The notes: generated from the sequence alone by a model not told the origin. 32,642 nucleotides of DNA from Pseudobdellovibrionaceae bacterium (GCA_947374445.1 CANCBY010000004.1:1-32642), one strand, 5' to 3'. Shown: positions 8,230-16,611, counted from the stretch's first letter. Numbers and translations are program-made.

Positions 8230-9717
8230 TTATTTATAGATGGGTTGAAGTGCTCGTACCATTCCTTTTGAGTCTGCTAGATACCAGACGTTGTTTTTAA
8301 TATAGACGTTTGAAAATGAAGAGCTCCATTTTTCGTCGGGAGCCCATTTATAAATTAGCTTTTGGTTTTGCCGAGAGTAAATATAGAGGCCATCACTTCC
8401 TGGAATAATAAGGTGATCATTCTGATTATTGGCTTTAGGTAGATCTAAATTTTCTGAGGTGGTGAGGTCAGAAATTACCGGTGCGTAACTTAGACCTGAA
8501 TGTGGAACTTCGATGCGCCAATCAATTGATTTTGTTGCAAGATCAATTTGATAAATTGTTGCATTCAGATCGCTGATGATAAGTTTGTCGCCCCTTAGTA
8601 TCGGATTTGAAATGACCGCACCTGACAGGTTAATTGCTCCCAGCTCTTGCCCAGATTTTTTGTCGTAGCAAGAAATTTGGCCATAGTCGGTGTTGGAATA
8701 GACATCGCCAACACTAAAACAGACTTGCTGCTTCCAAAGGATAGGGCGCCCCCAAGACGAAGTTGGAAGTTGTTTTTTCCAGCGGGTTTTGCCTGAAGTT
8801 AATTCAAGAGCATAAGCAAATGTGCCATCTTGATTGAAGCCTTGTTCAAGTCCAGTCCCGACAAAAACCGTTTCGCCATCGGTGATCGGGTAAGAGTCGA
8901 CATGGCCCACGTGCGCCTGCCATAGAGTTGTCATGTCCGCGCTGTCGATGGCAATCACGCCAGCTTTTCCAGCAGGAGTCAGAAGAATTTTTTTGTTTCC
9001 AATGCTCGTAACGGTCGCCGTTCTTTCGATATGACCGGCGGTGGTCGTTGAGGCGACCATTTCTCCATTGAGAAGATCAAATTTATAATAACGAGCATGG
9101 TGAGTTTCATGAATGCCTTCCCCTGAAAACAGATTATTTTCTAGAATTAGCGGGGCTGTCATAACGGGTTGCCCGACCCAGAATTGACGAAGCTCCTTTC
9201 CAGAAAGCGAATCAATTTCGAATATTTTTCCGTTGTTCGTGCCCATAAAAAGTGCCGATCCCTTTGAGGTAATTCCGCCGAATACTCCTCCTGAAATTTT
9301 GATGGTCCAGAGGAGCTTTAGTTCAACGAGATTTTTTTTGCGTTGGTTTTCGTCCGATAGAATGGCTTCTGGGCTTTGAGCTTCAATGTATTCTGCTTTT
9401 GCAGGGTGGTGGTGATTTTTGGATTCAATCAGCCACAAAGGTCTTGAAGATGTGGCTTCGTATTGCCAGCCAGCATAGACCGCATAAAATAATCCATTAG
9501 AAATCAAAGCCCATAGGATAATCTTTGGTCGCATCAGAACTTCAAAGAGTCTTTTTGGGCCTTCGGCTTTGAGCTGAATTCCAAAAAATGCAGCAATCCA
9601 AGTGGCCAGAGAAGTCAGAATCATTCCCAAAATCGTAAATGGCAGAACAAAGGTTGGAATAATTGCTTGCCTAAGTGGTTCGTCGAATTGTGCCGTGAAC
9701 TCCGTCAACCCAAACAT
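8230..9717 (-). CDS. Membrane-anchored PQQ-type beta-propeller protein
   Basis: A 495-residue protein with two predicted membrane helices (about 19-45 and 66-84) followed by repeated blade units resembling the PQQ/BamB propeller, for example ISCYDKKSGQELGAINLSG and TIYQIDLATKSIDWRIEVP. The loop between the helices is basic (KAEGPKR, MRPK), so by the positive-inside rule the propeller should face the periplasm. No quinoprotein active site is obvious, so a binding or scaffold role is more likely than dehydrogenase activity. A very strong ribosome site, AAAGGAGG, precedes the ATG inside the tail of the phosphotransferase gene, giving a 47-bp overlap. Last gene of its operon. Function unknown. 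Confidence 0.82.
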   Translation of the reverse strand: MFGLTEFTAQFDEPLRQAIIPTFVLPFTILGMILTSLATWIAAFFGIQLKAEGPKRLFEVLMRPKIILWALISNGLFYAVYAGWQYEATSSRPLWLIESKNHHHPAKAEYIEAQSPEAILSDENQRKKNLVELKLLWTIKISGGVFGGITSKGSALFMGTNNGKIFEIDSLSGKELRQFWVGQPVMTAPLILENNLFSGEGIHETHHARYYKFDLLNGEMVASTTTAGHIERTATVTSIGNKKILLTPAGKAGVIAIDSADMTTLWQAHVGHVDSYPITDGETVFVGTGLEQGFNQDGTFAYALELTSGKTRWKKQLPTSSWGRPILWKQQVCFSVGDVYSNTDYGQISCYDKKSGQELGAINLSGAVISNPILRGDKLIISDLNATIYQIDLATKSIDWRIEVPHSGLSYAPVISDLTTSENLDLPKANNQNDHLIIPGSDGLYIYSRQNQKLIYKWAPDEKWSSSFSNVYIKNNVWYLADSKGMVRALQPIYK

Positions 9718-12091
9718 ATTCTCCCTCCTTTAAAATATCTTTTGCGCCTAATATTTCTCCGACAGCTGGCAGTCCCATTTCCCGGGCGACAATGGCACAA
9801 TGAGATAAAATTCCTCCGCGTGATACAATCACCGCTTTGGCTCGTTCAAACAGAGGTGTCCATCCTGGGTCTGTGGCTTCGGCGACCAAGATAGTATTCT
9901 CGGGCCAGCGGCTTAAATCTTCTGTTTCTGGATTTTGTACAATATGAACAACTCCGGACGCAATTCCTGGTGACAGTGAAACACCGAGAAGTGTCTGGCT
10001 TTTTTGAGTTTGGCGTGGTGACAAAATTTCTTCCAGGTCAGCGGCTGAAAAGCTCATGGGGAGTTCGACTGATCTATAGACCTTTGCCAAATCTTTTCTA
10101 TTTTTTATGAGAGCTAGGATTTTTTGCTTGTCTTGAGATTTATTTTTTTCTGTCAGAGATAGAATTTCGTCCATGTTGAGCCAAAAAATATTATTTGGTG
10201 AATTCCAACCAATATCAAGCGTGCCGGCCCAACTGAGCAAAGACCATCTAATATCGGCATAAGGCTTCATCACTTGCATTTTAATTTTTTCACGCAGCTG
10301 CAGTAAAACTTGCAGCTCATTCAGTTCTTGGAGCAGGAGCGGTTTTCGAAGCTTGGATATTTGTGCCAGAATCTGCTCGCGATGAAGCGATTGGTCGACT
10401 GATTTTTGCAGCTGTGTATTGCTTGGGGTTAGATTTTTGCGAACTCGCACAACTTGCGGAGTTTCGATCCAACGAGGATTTGAAAGTTCCATCTCGCCGA
10501 GTCCACGGTGACCGAATTGGCTGATAAAGCTGTCCCAATTTTCTTTGCTGTCATGAGCTTGAATTAAGCTTTGAGACATTTCGTTGGAAATGGTTTTGAG
10601 GTTCTCGCCCATAAAGTGCTGGGATTCTTCTTGAGCACTTTTTTCTCCGAGGTCTTTACTGAGAAGGGCAAGAATTCCTTGAGTCGTCGACTCAATCAGT
10701 AGCGTGATCAAGAATGTACTCACTAAGTGAGTTTCTGAAAAATCGCTAACGAGTCGCTTAATATAGTCGAGTTGCTCTTTCGCAGGACGCTTCAATGCTT
10801 CTGCATATATTTCGTGGGTGCTAAGATGGGCGTAGATGTCGTTTTGCAGATATTTTTCTGCTTTTTTGGAGAGTTCCTTGCGTTGAGTTTGAATTCTCCA
10901 AGCCACCTTAAGCATTTTGTAAATGCCAGCAGGTCCTTTGAGCAGAAGGCGTGGAGTCATTCGGTTGAGCTCAAAAACAAGATGAGGTCTTGGACTTGGA
11001 GCGATCCTGTAAGGAGATTCGCCAAAGTAGACGGGCTCTAGGCGAGTGAGGTTTAAATAGCTTCGACCAAAGACACGCTCCAAAAGAGGATTGTTTTCAG
11101 TCGTAGAAATGCTCGCACCAAAATTAGGATTGGAGCTAGAGCCAGAGTTAGATTTAAGCCCGGTGTAGCCGAGTTCCTTTAGAGCTTTGTCAAAGGCTTT
11201 GCCGGGGGCAAAGGCATTACCCCATATCTGATATGTGAGTTCGCAAGGCACGCCGCTAAGTTCAGCAAAAGAATGTCCATCCCATAAGGTGATTGCTGTG
11301 GATTTGGTTTTGAGTCGAGCGAGTTCGGACTCAAGAATAGAATTGGCATTCGCCGAGGATTTTTCGGTTGTGATTGGGCGAACTTGTAGAATCCAAAAAA
11401 CTCCGTCGTGATCTATGGCCCATTCCATGTCTATTTGATAGTTCAAAACTTGTTCGACTTTGCGGGCCCAACTGACAATTTGTTGCGTGAATTCTGACTT
11501 CCAGTGGCTGAAGTTTGTACTTTCGGATTTTTCGAAAATCCGAATTGGGGTCACTTGCGCTGAGACTAATTTTTCACCTAAGCCTTCGATGGTTTCAATC
11601 ATCCAACCCGATGATTGATTGCGCGGATCATGAGAAAAATAGACTCCTGAAAACTGAGGATCGATCATCTTTTGTACTAAAACCCGCATCGGAATTTCGG
11701 CTCGATCAAAATGTGCGGCATAAGACAAACTCGAGGGACGCTTTACAGATTCAAAACACTGAACAACGGCATTTGTGAGCGCTTCTTTGTCCTGCACGTT
11801 AAGAAAGGTTTTGAATTGCCCTGCATAACTAACCTCGTTGCCGTCTTCGCCTTGAGCTGAACTTCTGACGGCCACCGGAAATAGTTTGTTTTTTTCAGCT
11901 GCTTGTTGCAGTTGCCCCCATTCAAACTCCTGCAAGTGTGAGCTCAAGACCGATATTCCCGGCGGCACCGGAAAATCCAACTTTAATAGCTTTGCAAGGG
12001 TGGCAGCTTTTCCGCCCATCTGAGCTAGCTGTGCAGAATTGGCTTTGCGAATTTCAAGTATCGAAGAGGGTGTTTTTTCAGTTTCATTCAT
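9671..12091 (-). CDS. Rifampin-phosphotransferase-like / PEP-synthase-like enzyme, substrate unknown
   Basis: About 806 residues. The N-terminal ATP-grasp domain of the PEP-synthase/PPDK type has AQMGGKAATLAKL (23-35), VAVRSSAQGED (73-83), SYAGQFKTFLNV (88-99) and SGVYFSHDP. A long helical middle region follows, including NIFWLNMDEIL. The C-terminal mobile phosphohistidine domain has GGILSHCAIVARE with predicted H764. The PEP/pyruvate-binding barrel that follows this domain in true PEP synthase is missing. The order ATP-grasp, substrate domain, His domain is that of rifampin phosphotransferase (about 865 residues), which moves the beta-phosphate of ATP onto its target. The substrate here cannot be read from sequence. 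ATG 12091 is preferred (GAGG 12 nt upstream); an in-frame TTG at 12109 has no ribosome site. Middle gene of a three-gene operon. Confidence 0.85.
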   Translation of the reverse strand: MNETEKTPSSILEIRKANSAQLAQMGGKAATLAKLLKLDFPVPPGISVLSSHLQEFEWGQLQQAAEKNKLFPVAVRSSAQGEDGNEVSYAGQFKTFLNVQDKEALTNAVVQCFESVKRPSSLSYAAHFDRAEIPMRVLVQKMIDPQFSGVYFSHDPRNQSSGWMIETIEGLGEKLVSAQVTPIRIFEKSESTNFSHWKSEFTQQIVSWARKVEQVLNYQIDMEWAIDHDGVFWILQVRPITTEKSSANANSILESELARLKTKSTAITLWDGHSFAELSGVPCELTYQIWGNAFAPGKAFDKALKELGYTGLKSNSGSSSNPNFGASISTTENNPLLERVFGRSYLNLTRLEPVYFGESPYRIAPSPRPHLVFELNRMTPRLLLKGPAGIYKMLKVAWRIQTQRKELSKKAEKYLQNDIYAHLSTHEIYAEALKRPAKEQLDYIKRLVSDFSETHLVSTFLITLLIESTTQGILALLSKDLGEKSAQEESQHFMGENLKTISNEMSQSLIQAHDSKENWDSFISQFGHRGLGEMELSNPRWIETPQVVRVRKNLTPSNTQLQKSVDQSLHREQILAQISKLRKPLLLQELNELQVLLQLREKIKMQVMKPYADIRWSLLSWAGTLDIGWNSPNNIFWLNMDEILSLTEKNKSQDKQKILALIKNRKDLAKVYRSVELPMSFSAADLEEILSPRQTQKSQTLLGVSLSPGIASGVVHIVQNPETEDLSRWPENTILVAEATDPGWTPLFERAKAVIVSRGGILSHCAIVAREMGLPAVGEILGAKDILKEGEYVWVDGVHGTIRRTT

Positions 12092-12123
12092 ATTTATTTT
12101 GAGCCTCAAAGCGTTAAAATGTT

Positions 12124-12579
12124 TTAGGCGGCAGAGAGACCCTTCGCCGACCGGAGTCGGTCGATAATCATTCGTGGTGTTTGCAAATAGTCCTTTGTTG
12201 GGTCGCGCTTGAGACCTTGAGGAAGCTCTGCTGGATTTTCCATGTTGAGAGTTAGTGCTAGAATTGCCCGCAAAAGTTCGTTGAGATCAAGGAGCTTCCA
12301 GGCGAGCAGATTTGCCAAATTTTTACTTCCATCTTTTTGATCGACAAAAAAGCGCAGATCCCAAAGATATCTTCGGAGTGTTTCAAAAATTGTCTTTGTT
12401 TGTGGATGGTAGGCTGAGCATTCCTCTAATGTGATATCGAGAGCGTAAATTGCGATTCGAAGATCCTCGGTGGAGAGATTTTTTCCTTTTTCAAGATCCT
12501 CGTAATAGGATTCAAAAAGTTCAAGGCACTGCTTTATCAAATCGTATTCTTTTTTTATAGCTCGACTAGATCCAGGCAT
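12124..12579 (-). CDS. Small helical protein of unknown function, first gene of the phosphotransferase operon
   Basis: About 151 residues, with no recognised family. The composition predicts an all-helical, charged, cytoplasmic protein with no signal peptide or membrane segment. Notable stretches are LELFESYYEDLEKGK, DLRIAIYALDITLEE and LLAWKLLDLNELLRAILAL. The open frame extends upstream to 12705, but the ATG at 12579 has AGGAG 5 nt upstream, and a sigma-54 promoter sits about 50 nt ahead, inside the longer frame, so the short form is right. The phosphotransferase gene follows after 32 nt, suggesting a partner or regulatory subunit. Confidence 0.7.
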   Translation of the reverse strand: MPGSSRAIKKEYDLIKQCLELFESYYEDLEKGKNLSTEDLRIAIYALDITLEECSAYHPQTKTIFETLRRYLWDLRFFVDQKDGSKNLANLLAWKLLDLNELLRAILALTLNMENPAELPQGLKRDPTKDYLQTPRMIIDRLRSAKGLSAA

Positions 12580-12627
12580 TTTTGCTCCTGCTAAATTGGC
12601 ATTAAAGCCATTTGCTAAAATAGCTAT

Positions 12628-12643
12628 TGCAGTGCGTGTGCCA
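12628..12643 (-). promoter_or_regulatory. Sigma-54 (-24/-12) promoter for the phosphotransferase operon
   Basis: The minus strand reads TGGCACACGCACTGCA. It matches TGGCACG-N4-TTGCW at all but two positions and keeps the essential GG and GC at the correct 10-nt separation. The predicted start is near 12617, giving a leader of about 38 nt with AGGAG correctly placed before the ATG at 12579. The neighbouring upstream gene encodes a sigma-54 activator. Confidence 0.68.
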
Positions 12644-12729
12644 GAATTAAAATTCGTGAAAAAGGCAAACGTATTCAATTCCACTGGGTTGAAGATGAAG
12701 CCCAATAAGAATGATCAAAATTCAGTTAG

Positions 12730-12739
12730 GCCTGCAGGC
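12730..12739. promoter_or_regulatory. Perfect 10-bp palindrome, candidate upstream activator site
   Basis: GCCTGCAGGC is fully palindromic and lies about 118 bp upstream of the predicted sigma-54 transcription start, within the usual distance for an NtrC-type enhancer site. It is in the 227-bp gap between the activator gene and the phosphotransferase operon. Confidence 0.35.
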
Positions 12740-12774
12740 GCTTAGAATTGGGACAAGTAGAATATTCGACGAGA

Positions 12775-12794
12775 CAAGATGACCCAAGATGACC
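12775..12794. repeat. Tandem 10-bp direct repeat
   Basis: CAAGATGACC occurs twice back to back (12775-12784 and 12785-12794), just beyond the stop of the sigma-54 activator gene and about 160-175 bp upstream of the predicted sigma-54 start. It could be a second protein-binding site or a simple local duplication. Confidence 0.5.
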
Positions 12795-12806
12795 AAGAGG
12801 GAATTC

Positions 12807-14282
12807 TTAACGAAGTTTTTTATCAATTTCTTCGTGTTCAGACTCTTCGCCGTCAGTTTGATCGGCCGATTCATCGATAAGCCCGTACTCTCGCTCTTTG
12901 CGATAAAGAGTTCGTCGGTTGATACCCAAAATTTGAGCGGCTTTTTCTTTTCGTCCTGCTGTCTTATCGAGAACAAATTTAAAATAGCGGCGCTCAATAT
13001 CTTCGAGTGTAGGCAGTGCTCCCGAGTGAGTGGCCTCAAAAAAAGTTTCTACGGACCCCTCCGCACCTGATGGAAGATCGCGAACGTCGATTGAGCTTCC
13101 CTGTGCTAACACCACAGCGCGCTCGACAATATTTTCGAGTTCACGGACGTTTCCTTCCCATGGCATCGAGAGCAGGCGAGCCATCGCTTCGGGAGTGTAC
13201 TCTTTCACCGAGGACTTATTGGCTGCTGCATATTTTTTCAAAAAGTGCAGAGCTAGCAATGGAATGTCTTCGCGGCGATGACGGAGAGGCGGGATGACAA
13301 TCGGGATAACCGATAAGCGGTAATAGAGATCTTCACGGAAGGTTCCATTTTTGATGGCTAGTTTTAAATCCTTGTGAGTGGCGGCAATAATTCGCACATC
13401 TATTTCTTTGTCGGCCGTTTCGCCCACGGCACGAATTTTTCTTTCCTGCAGAACTCGGAGAAGTTTTGATTGTAGCGCTAGGTTCATATCGCCAATTTCG
13501 TCCAGGAACAAAGTGCCACCTTCGGCCTCTTCAAACAGGCCTTTTTTGCGGCCGATGGCTCCGGTAAAAGCACCTTTGGCGTGACCAAAAAGTTCACTTT
13601 CAAGCAAAGCCTCTGGAATGGCCGTGCAGTTGATGGCTACAAAGTGTTTTGTTTTGCGGGGTCCTTCTTCGTGAATGGCCCGTGCGACTCTTTCTTTGCC
13701 GGTTCCACTTTCGCCAGTGATAAGGACATTTGCCGTGGCGGGAGCTACTCGGCGGATCAAATCAAAAACTTCATGCATCCCTGACGACTTGCCAATGATA
13801 CGACTGAAGGCTTGAGTTTGCCCGAGTTCAATTTGCAGTCTTTCGTTTTCAAGATAGAGATCACGAAATTTAAGTGCACGAGCAACTGTCACACTCATCT
13901 CAGAAAGCTTGAAAGGTTTTGTTGTGTAGTCAAAAGCGCCTTTGCGAATGGCTTGAATGGCAGTTTCGATGGATCCAAAAGCTGTGACTAAAATCACCGG
14001 AACGTGAGGGGCCAGCTGACGAAAATGCGTGATAAATTCAAGCCCCGTCATTTCGGGCATGTTGAGATCACTAATAACTAAATCGAGTGTTATACCTGTG
14101 TCCGATGCGGATGAGTCTGCGGAAGAAGACACCAAAAATTCACCCTTTGAAATTCGTGCAAGTGCATCGCTGGCAAGGGCTGCTTCGCTGACCTTGTGCC
14201 CTTCAGCACGTAAAAAGTCTGCGACCATTGAGCGCATTGCTGCATCGTCATCAATTACTAGTACGCTGTGCGTTCTTGCCAT
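12807..14282 (-). CDS. NtrC-family sigma-54-dependent response regulator
   Basis: A 491-residue response regulator. The receiver domain has acidic residues D11-D13, predicted phospho-site D72 in VISDLNMPEMTG, and K122. It carries an unusual Ser/Asp-rich insertion at about 46-66 before the phospho-Asp strand. The AAA+ domain has Walker A GESGTGKE (190-197), the sigma-54-contacting GAFTGA loop (238-243), Walker B GGTLFLDEIGD, and the arginine-finger region FREDLYYRL. A Fis-type helix-turn-helix (about 446-465, KAAQILGINRRTLYRK) precedes an acidic tail. ATG 14282 has AGGAGA just upstream; the frame open to 14411 is not needed. It sits between the cco locus and the phosphotransferase operon, whose sigma-54 promoter it is well placed to activate. 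Confidence 0.94.
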   Translation of the reverse strand: MARTHSVLVIDDDAAMRSMVADFLRAEGHKVSEAALASDALARISKGEFLVSSSADSSASDTGITLDLVISDLNMPEMTGLEFITHFRQLAPHVPVILVTAFGSIETAIQAIRKGAFDYTTKPFKLSEMSVTVARALKFRDLYLENERLQIELGQTQAFSRIIGKSSGMHEVFDLIRRVAPATANVLITGESGTGKERVARAIHEEGPRKTKHFVAINCTAIPEALLESELFGHAKGAFTGAIGRKKGLFEEAEGGTLFLDEIGDMNLALQSKLLRVLQERKIRAVGETADKEIDVRIIAATHKDLKLAIKNGTFREDLYYRLSVIPIVIPPLRHRREDIPLLALHFLKKYAAANKSSVKEYTPEAMARLLSMPWEGNVRELENIVERAVVLAQGSSIDVRDLPSGAEGSVETFFEATHSGALPTLEDIERRYFKFVLDKTAGRKEKAAQILGINRRTLYRKEREYGLIDESADQTDGEESEHEEIDKKLR

Positions 14283-14311
14283 GGGAGTTCTCCTGAATTG
14301 ATTTTCGCTTT

Positions 14312-14331
14312 GAGTGTATTTCAATGCACTC
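14312..14331. promoter_or_regulatory. Near-perfect dyad in the leader of the sigma-54 regulator gene
   Basis: GAGTGTATT (14312-14320) and AATGCACTC (14323-14331) are inverted repeats matching at 8 of 9 positions with a 2-bp spacer. They lie 30-49 bp upstream of the regulator ATG, in the 109-bp gap after the SafE-like gene. The form suits an operator, possibly autoregulatory; a 2-base loop would be poor for an RNA hairpin. Confidence 0.4.
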
Positions 14332-14391
14332 CCTGCAGACAAGCTGGGATTTGGGTTCCAGAAAAAATGATTTGTTGAAATATTTTTTGAA

Positions 14392-15171
14392 TTAGTGACA
14401 TCGAAGCTCATGCTGACTTTCGGCTTTCATGTTTTCTTGAAGATTGCGTTGTGATGTCATTGCATTCAGGGTGGGTATCCTGAGTCCAAAGGCAATGATG
14501 CTAAAAATTCCCGCGACGAGCAAAAGTCCCCCGGCCCATTTTTGTCTGCTTCCAGAGCTTGGTAGCAACTGCTGGCGCATCCAGCTTGCTCCGACGGAAA
14601 GAAGGGGAGCGCTGCCAAGCCAAAACGCAGCCATGTACAATGCACCCTTGGCTGCACTGCCAGTCGCAACCGCCCCGAGCATAAAGCTGTAAAGGTGACC
14701 ACAAGGCAGAAAAATAGTTAAGATTCCAGCGAGACTTGCAAAGACAATCCGAGGCAGCGCCATAGTTCTGAGTGTTTGCCATATTTTTTGATTGAGATGA
14801 CGGAACCATATCGGCGACTTTATAAGCACAATTTTAGAGTTAGAGCCAAAAATTTGAAAGTGCAAAGAGCGATTGAAAAACGTTCTGTAAGCATTCACGA
14901 ACAGCAATAAAGCCATAAATAGCAAGCTGAAGATGGTGAGATGAGATGATTTTGTCGAGCCAAAAATGTTTTCGCCGAAAGCACCGATAAGAGCACCCGC
15001 ACAACTGTAGGATATAAGGCGGCCCAATTGATAGGCTGCCAAATGCTTTCTTTTGTTAGCAAAATTGACAACAAGTGGTCCGCACATGGAGGCACAGTGG
15101 GGGCTGCCAATAAGCCCTGCTAAAAAAACTGTCGAAGGGATCAGCCACATCGAATCAGAAGAAAGGCCCAA
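14392..15171 (-). CDS. TauE/SafE-like membrane protein of cbb3 oxidase assembly loci
   Basis: About 259 residues with six or so hydrophobic segments. The first segment carries GSPHCASMCGPLVV, an HCxxMCGP motif typical of the small TauE/SafE-annotated proteins found next to ccoG/ccoI, and a likely metal- or thiol-handling site. GRLISYSCAGALIGA and FLPCGHLYSFMLGA are also family-like. It overlaps the ccoG end by about 17 nt. The start is uncertain: TTG 15171 or 15174 lies 9 or 6 nt after a full AGGAGG, whereas ATG 15150 has no ribosome site. Last gene of the cco locus. A role in copper delivery or oxidase maturation is inferred from context, not shown. Confidence 0.78.
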   Translation of the reverse strand: MGLSSDSMWLIPSTVFLAGLIGSPHCASMCGPLVVNFANKRKHLAAYQLGRLISYSCAGALIGAFGENIFGSTKSSHLTIFSLLFMALLLFVNAYRTFFNRSLHFQIFGSNSKIVLIKSPIWFRHLNQKIWQTLRTMALPRIVFASLAGILTIFLPCGHLYSFMLGAVATGSAAKGALYMAAFWLGSAPLLSVGASWMRQQLLPSSGSRQKWAGGLLLVAGIFSIIAFGLRIPTLNAMTSQRNLQENMKAESQHELRCH

Positions 15172-16609
15172 CAAGCATGACCTCCTTCTCAATTTCAATA
15201 ACGTGTTCACTGATTGAATTTTTGTCTTTGATTAGAAGGCGAATCTTTTTTTGTCCATTCTCTAAGAGAGTCTTATTGAAATGAATAAAAACATCGGTTC
15301 TTGTTACTTGGCCATTTTCAATCGGAAGAGGATGAATGGCCGTGACGACGTGAATATTATTTTTGTCAAAATCATTTGGCACTAAAAATAGAAGCTCATG
15401 GCGGACCCCACTTTGGTTGCTGAGTTCGACTAAAAAGTGGTTCATGACCTCGGAGGTTCCATCCTCGACCGTTTGCACAGAATAGGGCGTGTCTTTGGCT
15501 CTTAAAATTTGCACATCCACTGGTTTGATTTTGGATAGAAAGACGGTCAGAGCTATAACTGAAGCCAAACAAAGTGTCAGATAGACAGCAGATCTTGAGG
15601 TAAACTTTAGTTTAACTTTAATGTTAGCTTTCGGAGTCGAAACAGAAGTATTGTAGCGGATGAGCCCTTTGGGTTTGTGGACCTTGGTCATGACGTCATC
15701 GCAGGCATCGATGCAGGCCGTGCAGGCGATGCACTCCATTTGCACTCCACGACGAATATCGATCCCCGTCGGGCAGACTTGGACACAGCGGTAGCAATTC
15801 ACGCAGTCGCCCAAATTTGTACTATGGTTCTTCGCAAGAATTTTGGCCTGAGCGGTTGCGCGAGGTTCTCCTCGGTTCACATCGTAGGCTACCACCATTG
15901 ACGACTTATCCATAAGAACCGATTGAAAGCGTCCATACGGGCAAGCGATGGTGCAGAATTGTTCTCGAAACCACGCAAAATCAAAAAGTATGATACCGCT
16001 TGAAAATAGCATAAACAAAAAGCTTCCCCAGTTTTCAGTGGGAGGTCGACGGATCATTGTTGCCAATTGATCAACGCCAATAAAATAAGCCATAAAACTA
16101 TGGGTGATAATGAGCGTGGCCAATACAAACGCAAACCATTTCAAAGAGCGCTTGGTGAGTTTGCTAAGAGTCATCGGGGCCGCATCGAGCTTTCTTCTTT
16201 CGAGAGCTGAGCCCTCGATCCATCTCTCAATACGGCGAAATATGCCATCAATAAAAACTGTTTGTGGACAAGCCCAACCGCACCAGATTCGGCCAAACAC
16301 AGAAGTAGCAAAAAAAAGTCCAAATCCCGCGGCTGCAAAAACAAAAAATAAGAGCGGAGCATTGTGCGCTCTGAGTGACAAACCAAATATTTCAAAGCGC
16401 CGCTGGGCCAGGTCTAAAAGCAGCGCCTGGCGGCCATTGATTTGAATCCAGGGAAGACCCAAAAAAAATACAATCAAGACAAATTGCAGCCGAGTTCGCT
16501 GCGTGCGAAAGAAACCCTTCACATCCGCCGGGTGCAAATAAATTCTTTTGCCCTTGGCATCAGTGGTTGCGAGCCTTTCGCTGTGCAGTTCGAACTCATT
16601 GAGACTCAT
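15155..16609 (-). CDS. ccoG: Cytochrome cbb3 oxidase assembly protein CcoG (FixG/RdxA)
   Basis: A 484-residue membrane ferredoxin-like protein. It has membrane segments near 40-60, 86-106, 158-178, 196-212 and 342-358. Cysteine motifs include WCGWACPQTVF (109-119) and FCTIACPYGRFQS (218-230), then two 4Fe-4S clusters with C269/C272/C275/C279 and C293/C296/C299/C303. The C-terminal immunoglobulin-like FixG domain follows the last membrane segment. CcoG is known to act in copper reduction for cbb3 assembly. AAGGA lies 6 nt before the ATG, and the gene starts 2 nt after the ccoP stop. Confidence 0.95.
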   Translation of the reverse strand: MSLNEFELHSERLATTDAKGKRIYLHPADVKGFFRTQRTRLQFVLIVFFLGLPWIQINGRQALLLDLAQRRFEIFGLSLRAHNAPLLFFVFAAAGFGLFFATSVFGRIWCGWACPQTVFIDGIFRRIERWIEGSALERRKLDAAPMTLSKLTKRSLKWFAFVLATLIITHSFMAYFIGVDQLATMIRRPPTENWGSFLFMLFSSGIILFDFAWFREQFCTIACPYGRFQSVLMDKSSMVVAYDVNRGEPRATAQAKILAKNHSTNLGDCVNCYRCVQVCPTGIDIRRGVQMECIACTACIDACDDVMTKVHKPKGLIRYNTSVSTPKANIKVKLKFTSRSAVYLTLCLASVIALTVFLSKIKPVDVQILRAKDTPYSVQTVEDGTSEVMNHFLVELSNQSGVRHELLFLVPNDFDKNNIHVVTAIHPLPIENGQVTRTDVFIHFNKTLLENGQKKIRLLIKDKNSISEHVIEIEKEVMLVGPFF

Positions 16610-16611
16610 TG

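Noticed and set aside
9671..12091. Calling this gene phosphoenolpyruvate synthase
   Set aside because: The phospho-His domain is at the very C-terminus and the PEP/pyruvate-binding barrel is absent, so that reaction is unlikely.
12580..12705. N-terminal extension of the small helical protein
   Set aside because: The internal ATG at 12579 has a good AGGAG, and a sigma-54 promoter lies within the proposed extension.
14283..14411. N-terminal extension of the sigma-54 regulator
   Set aside because: The receiver domain begins directly after ATG 14282, which has AGGAGA; the extension overlaps the preceding gene's end.
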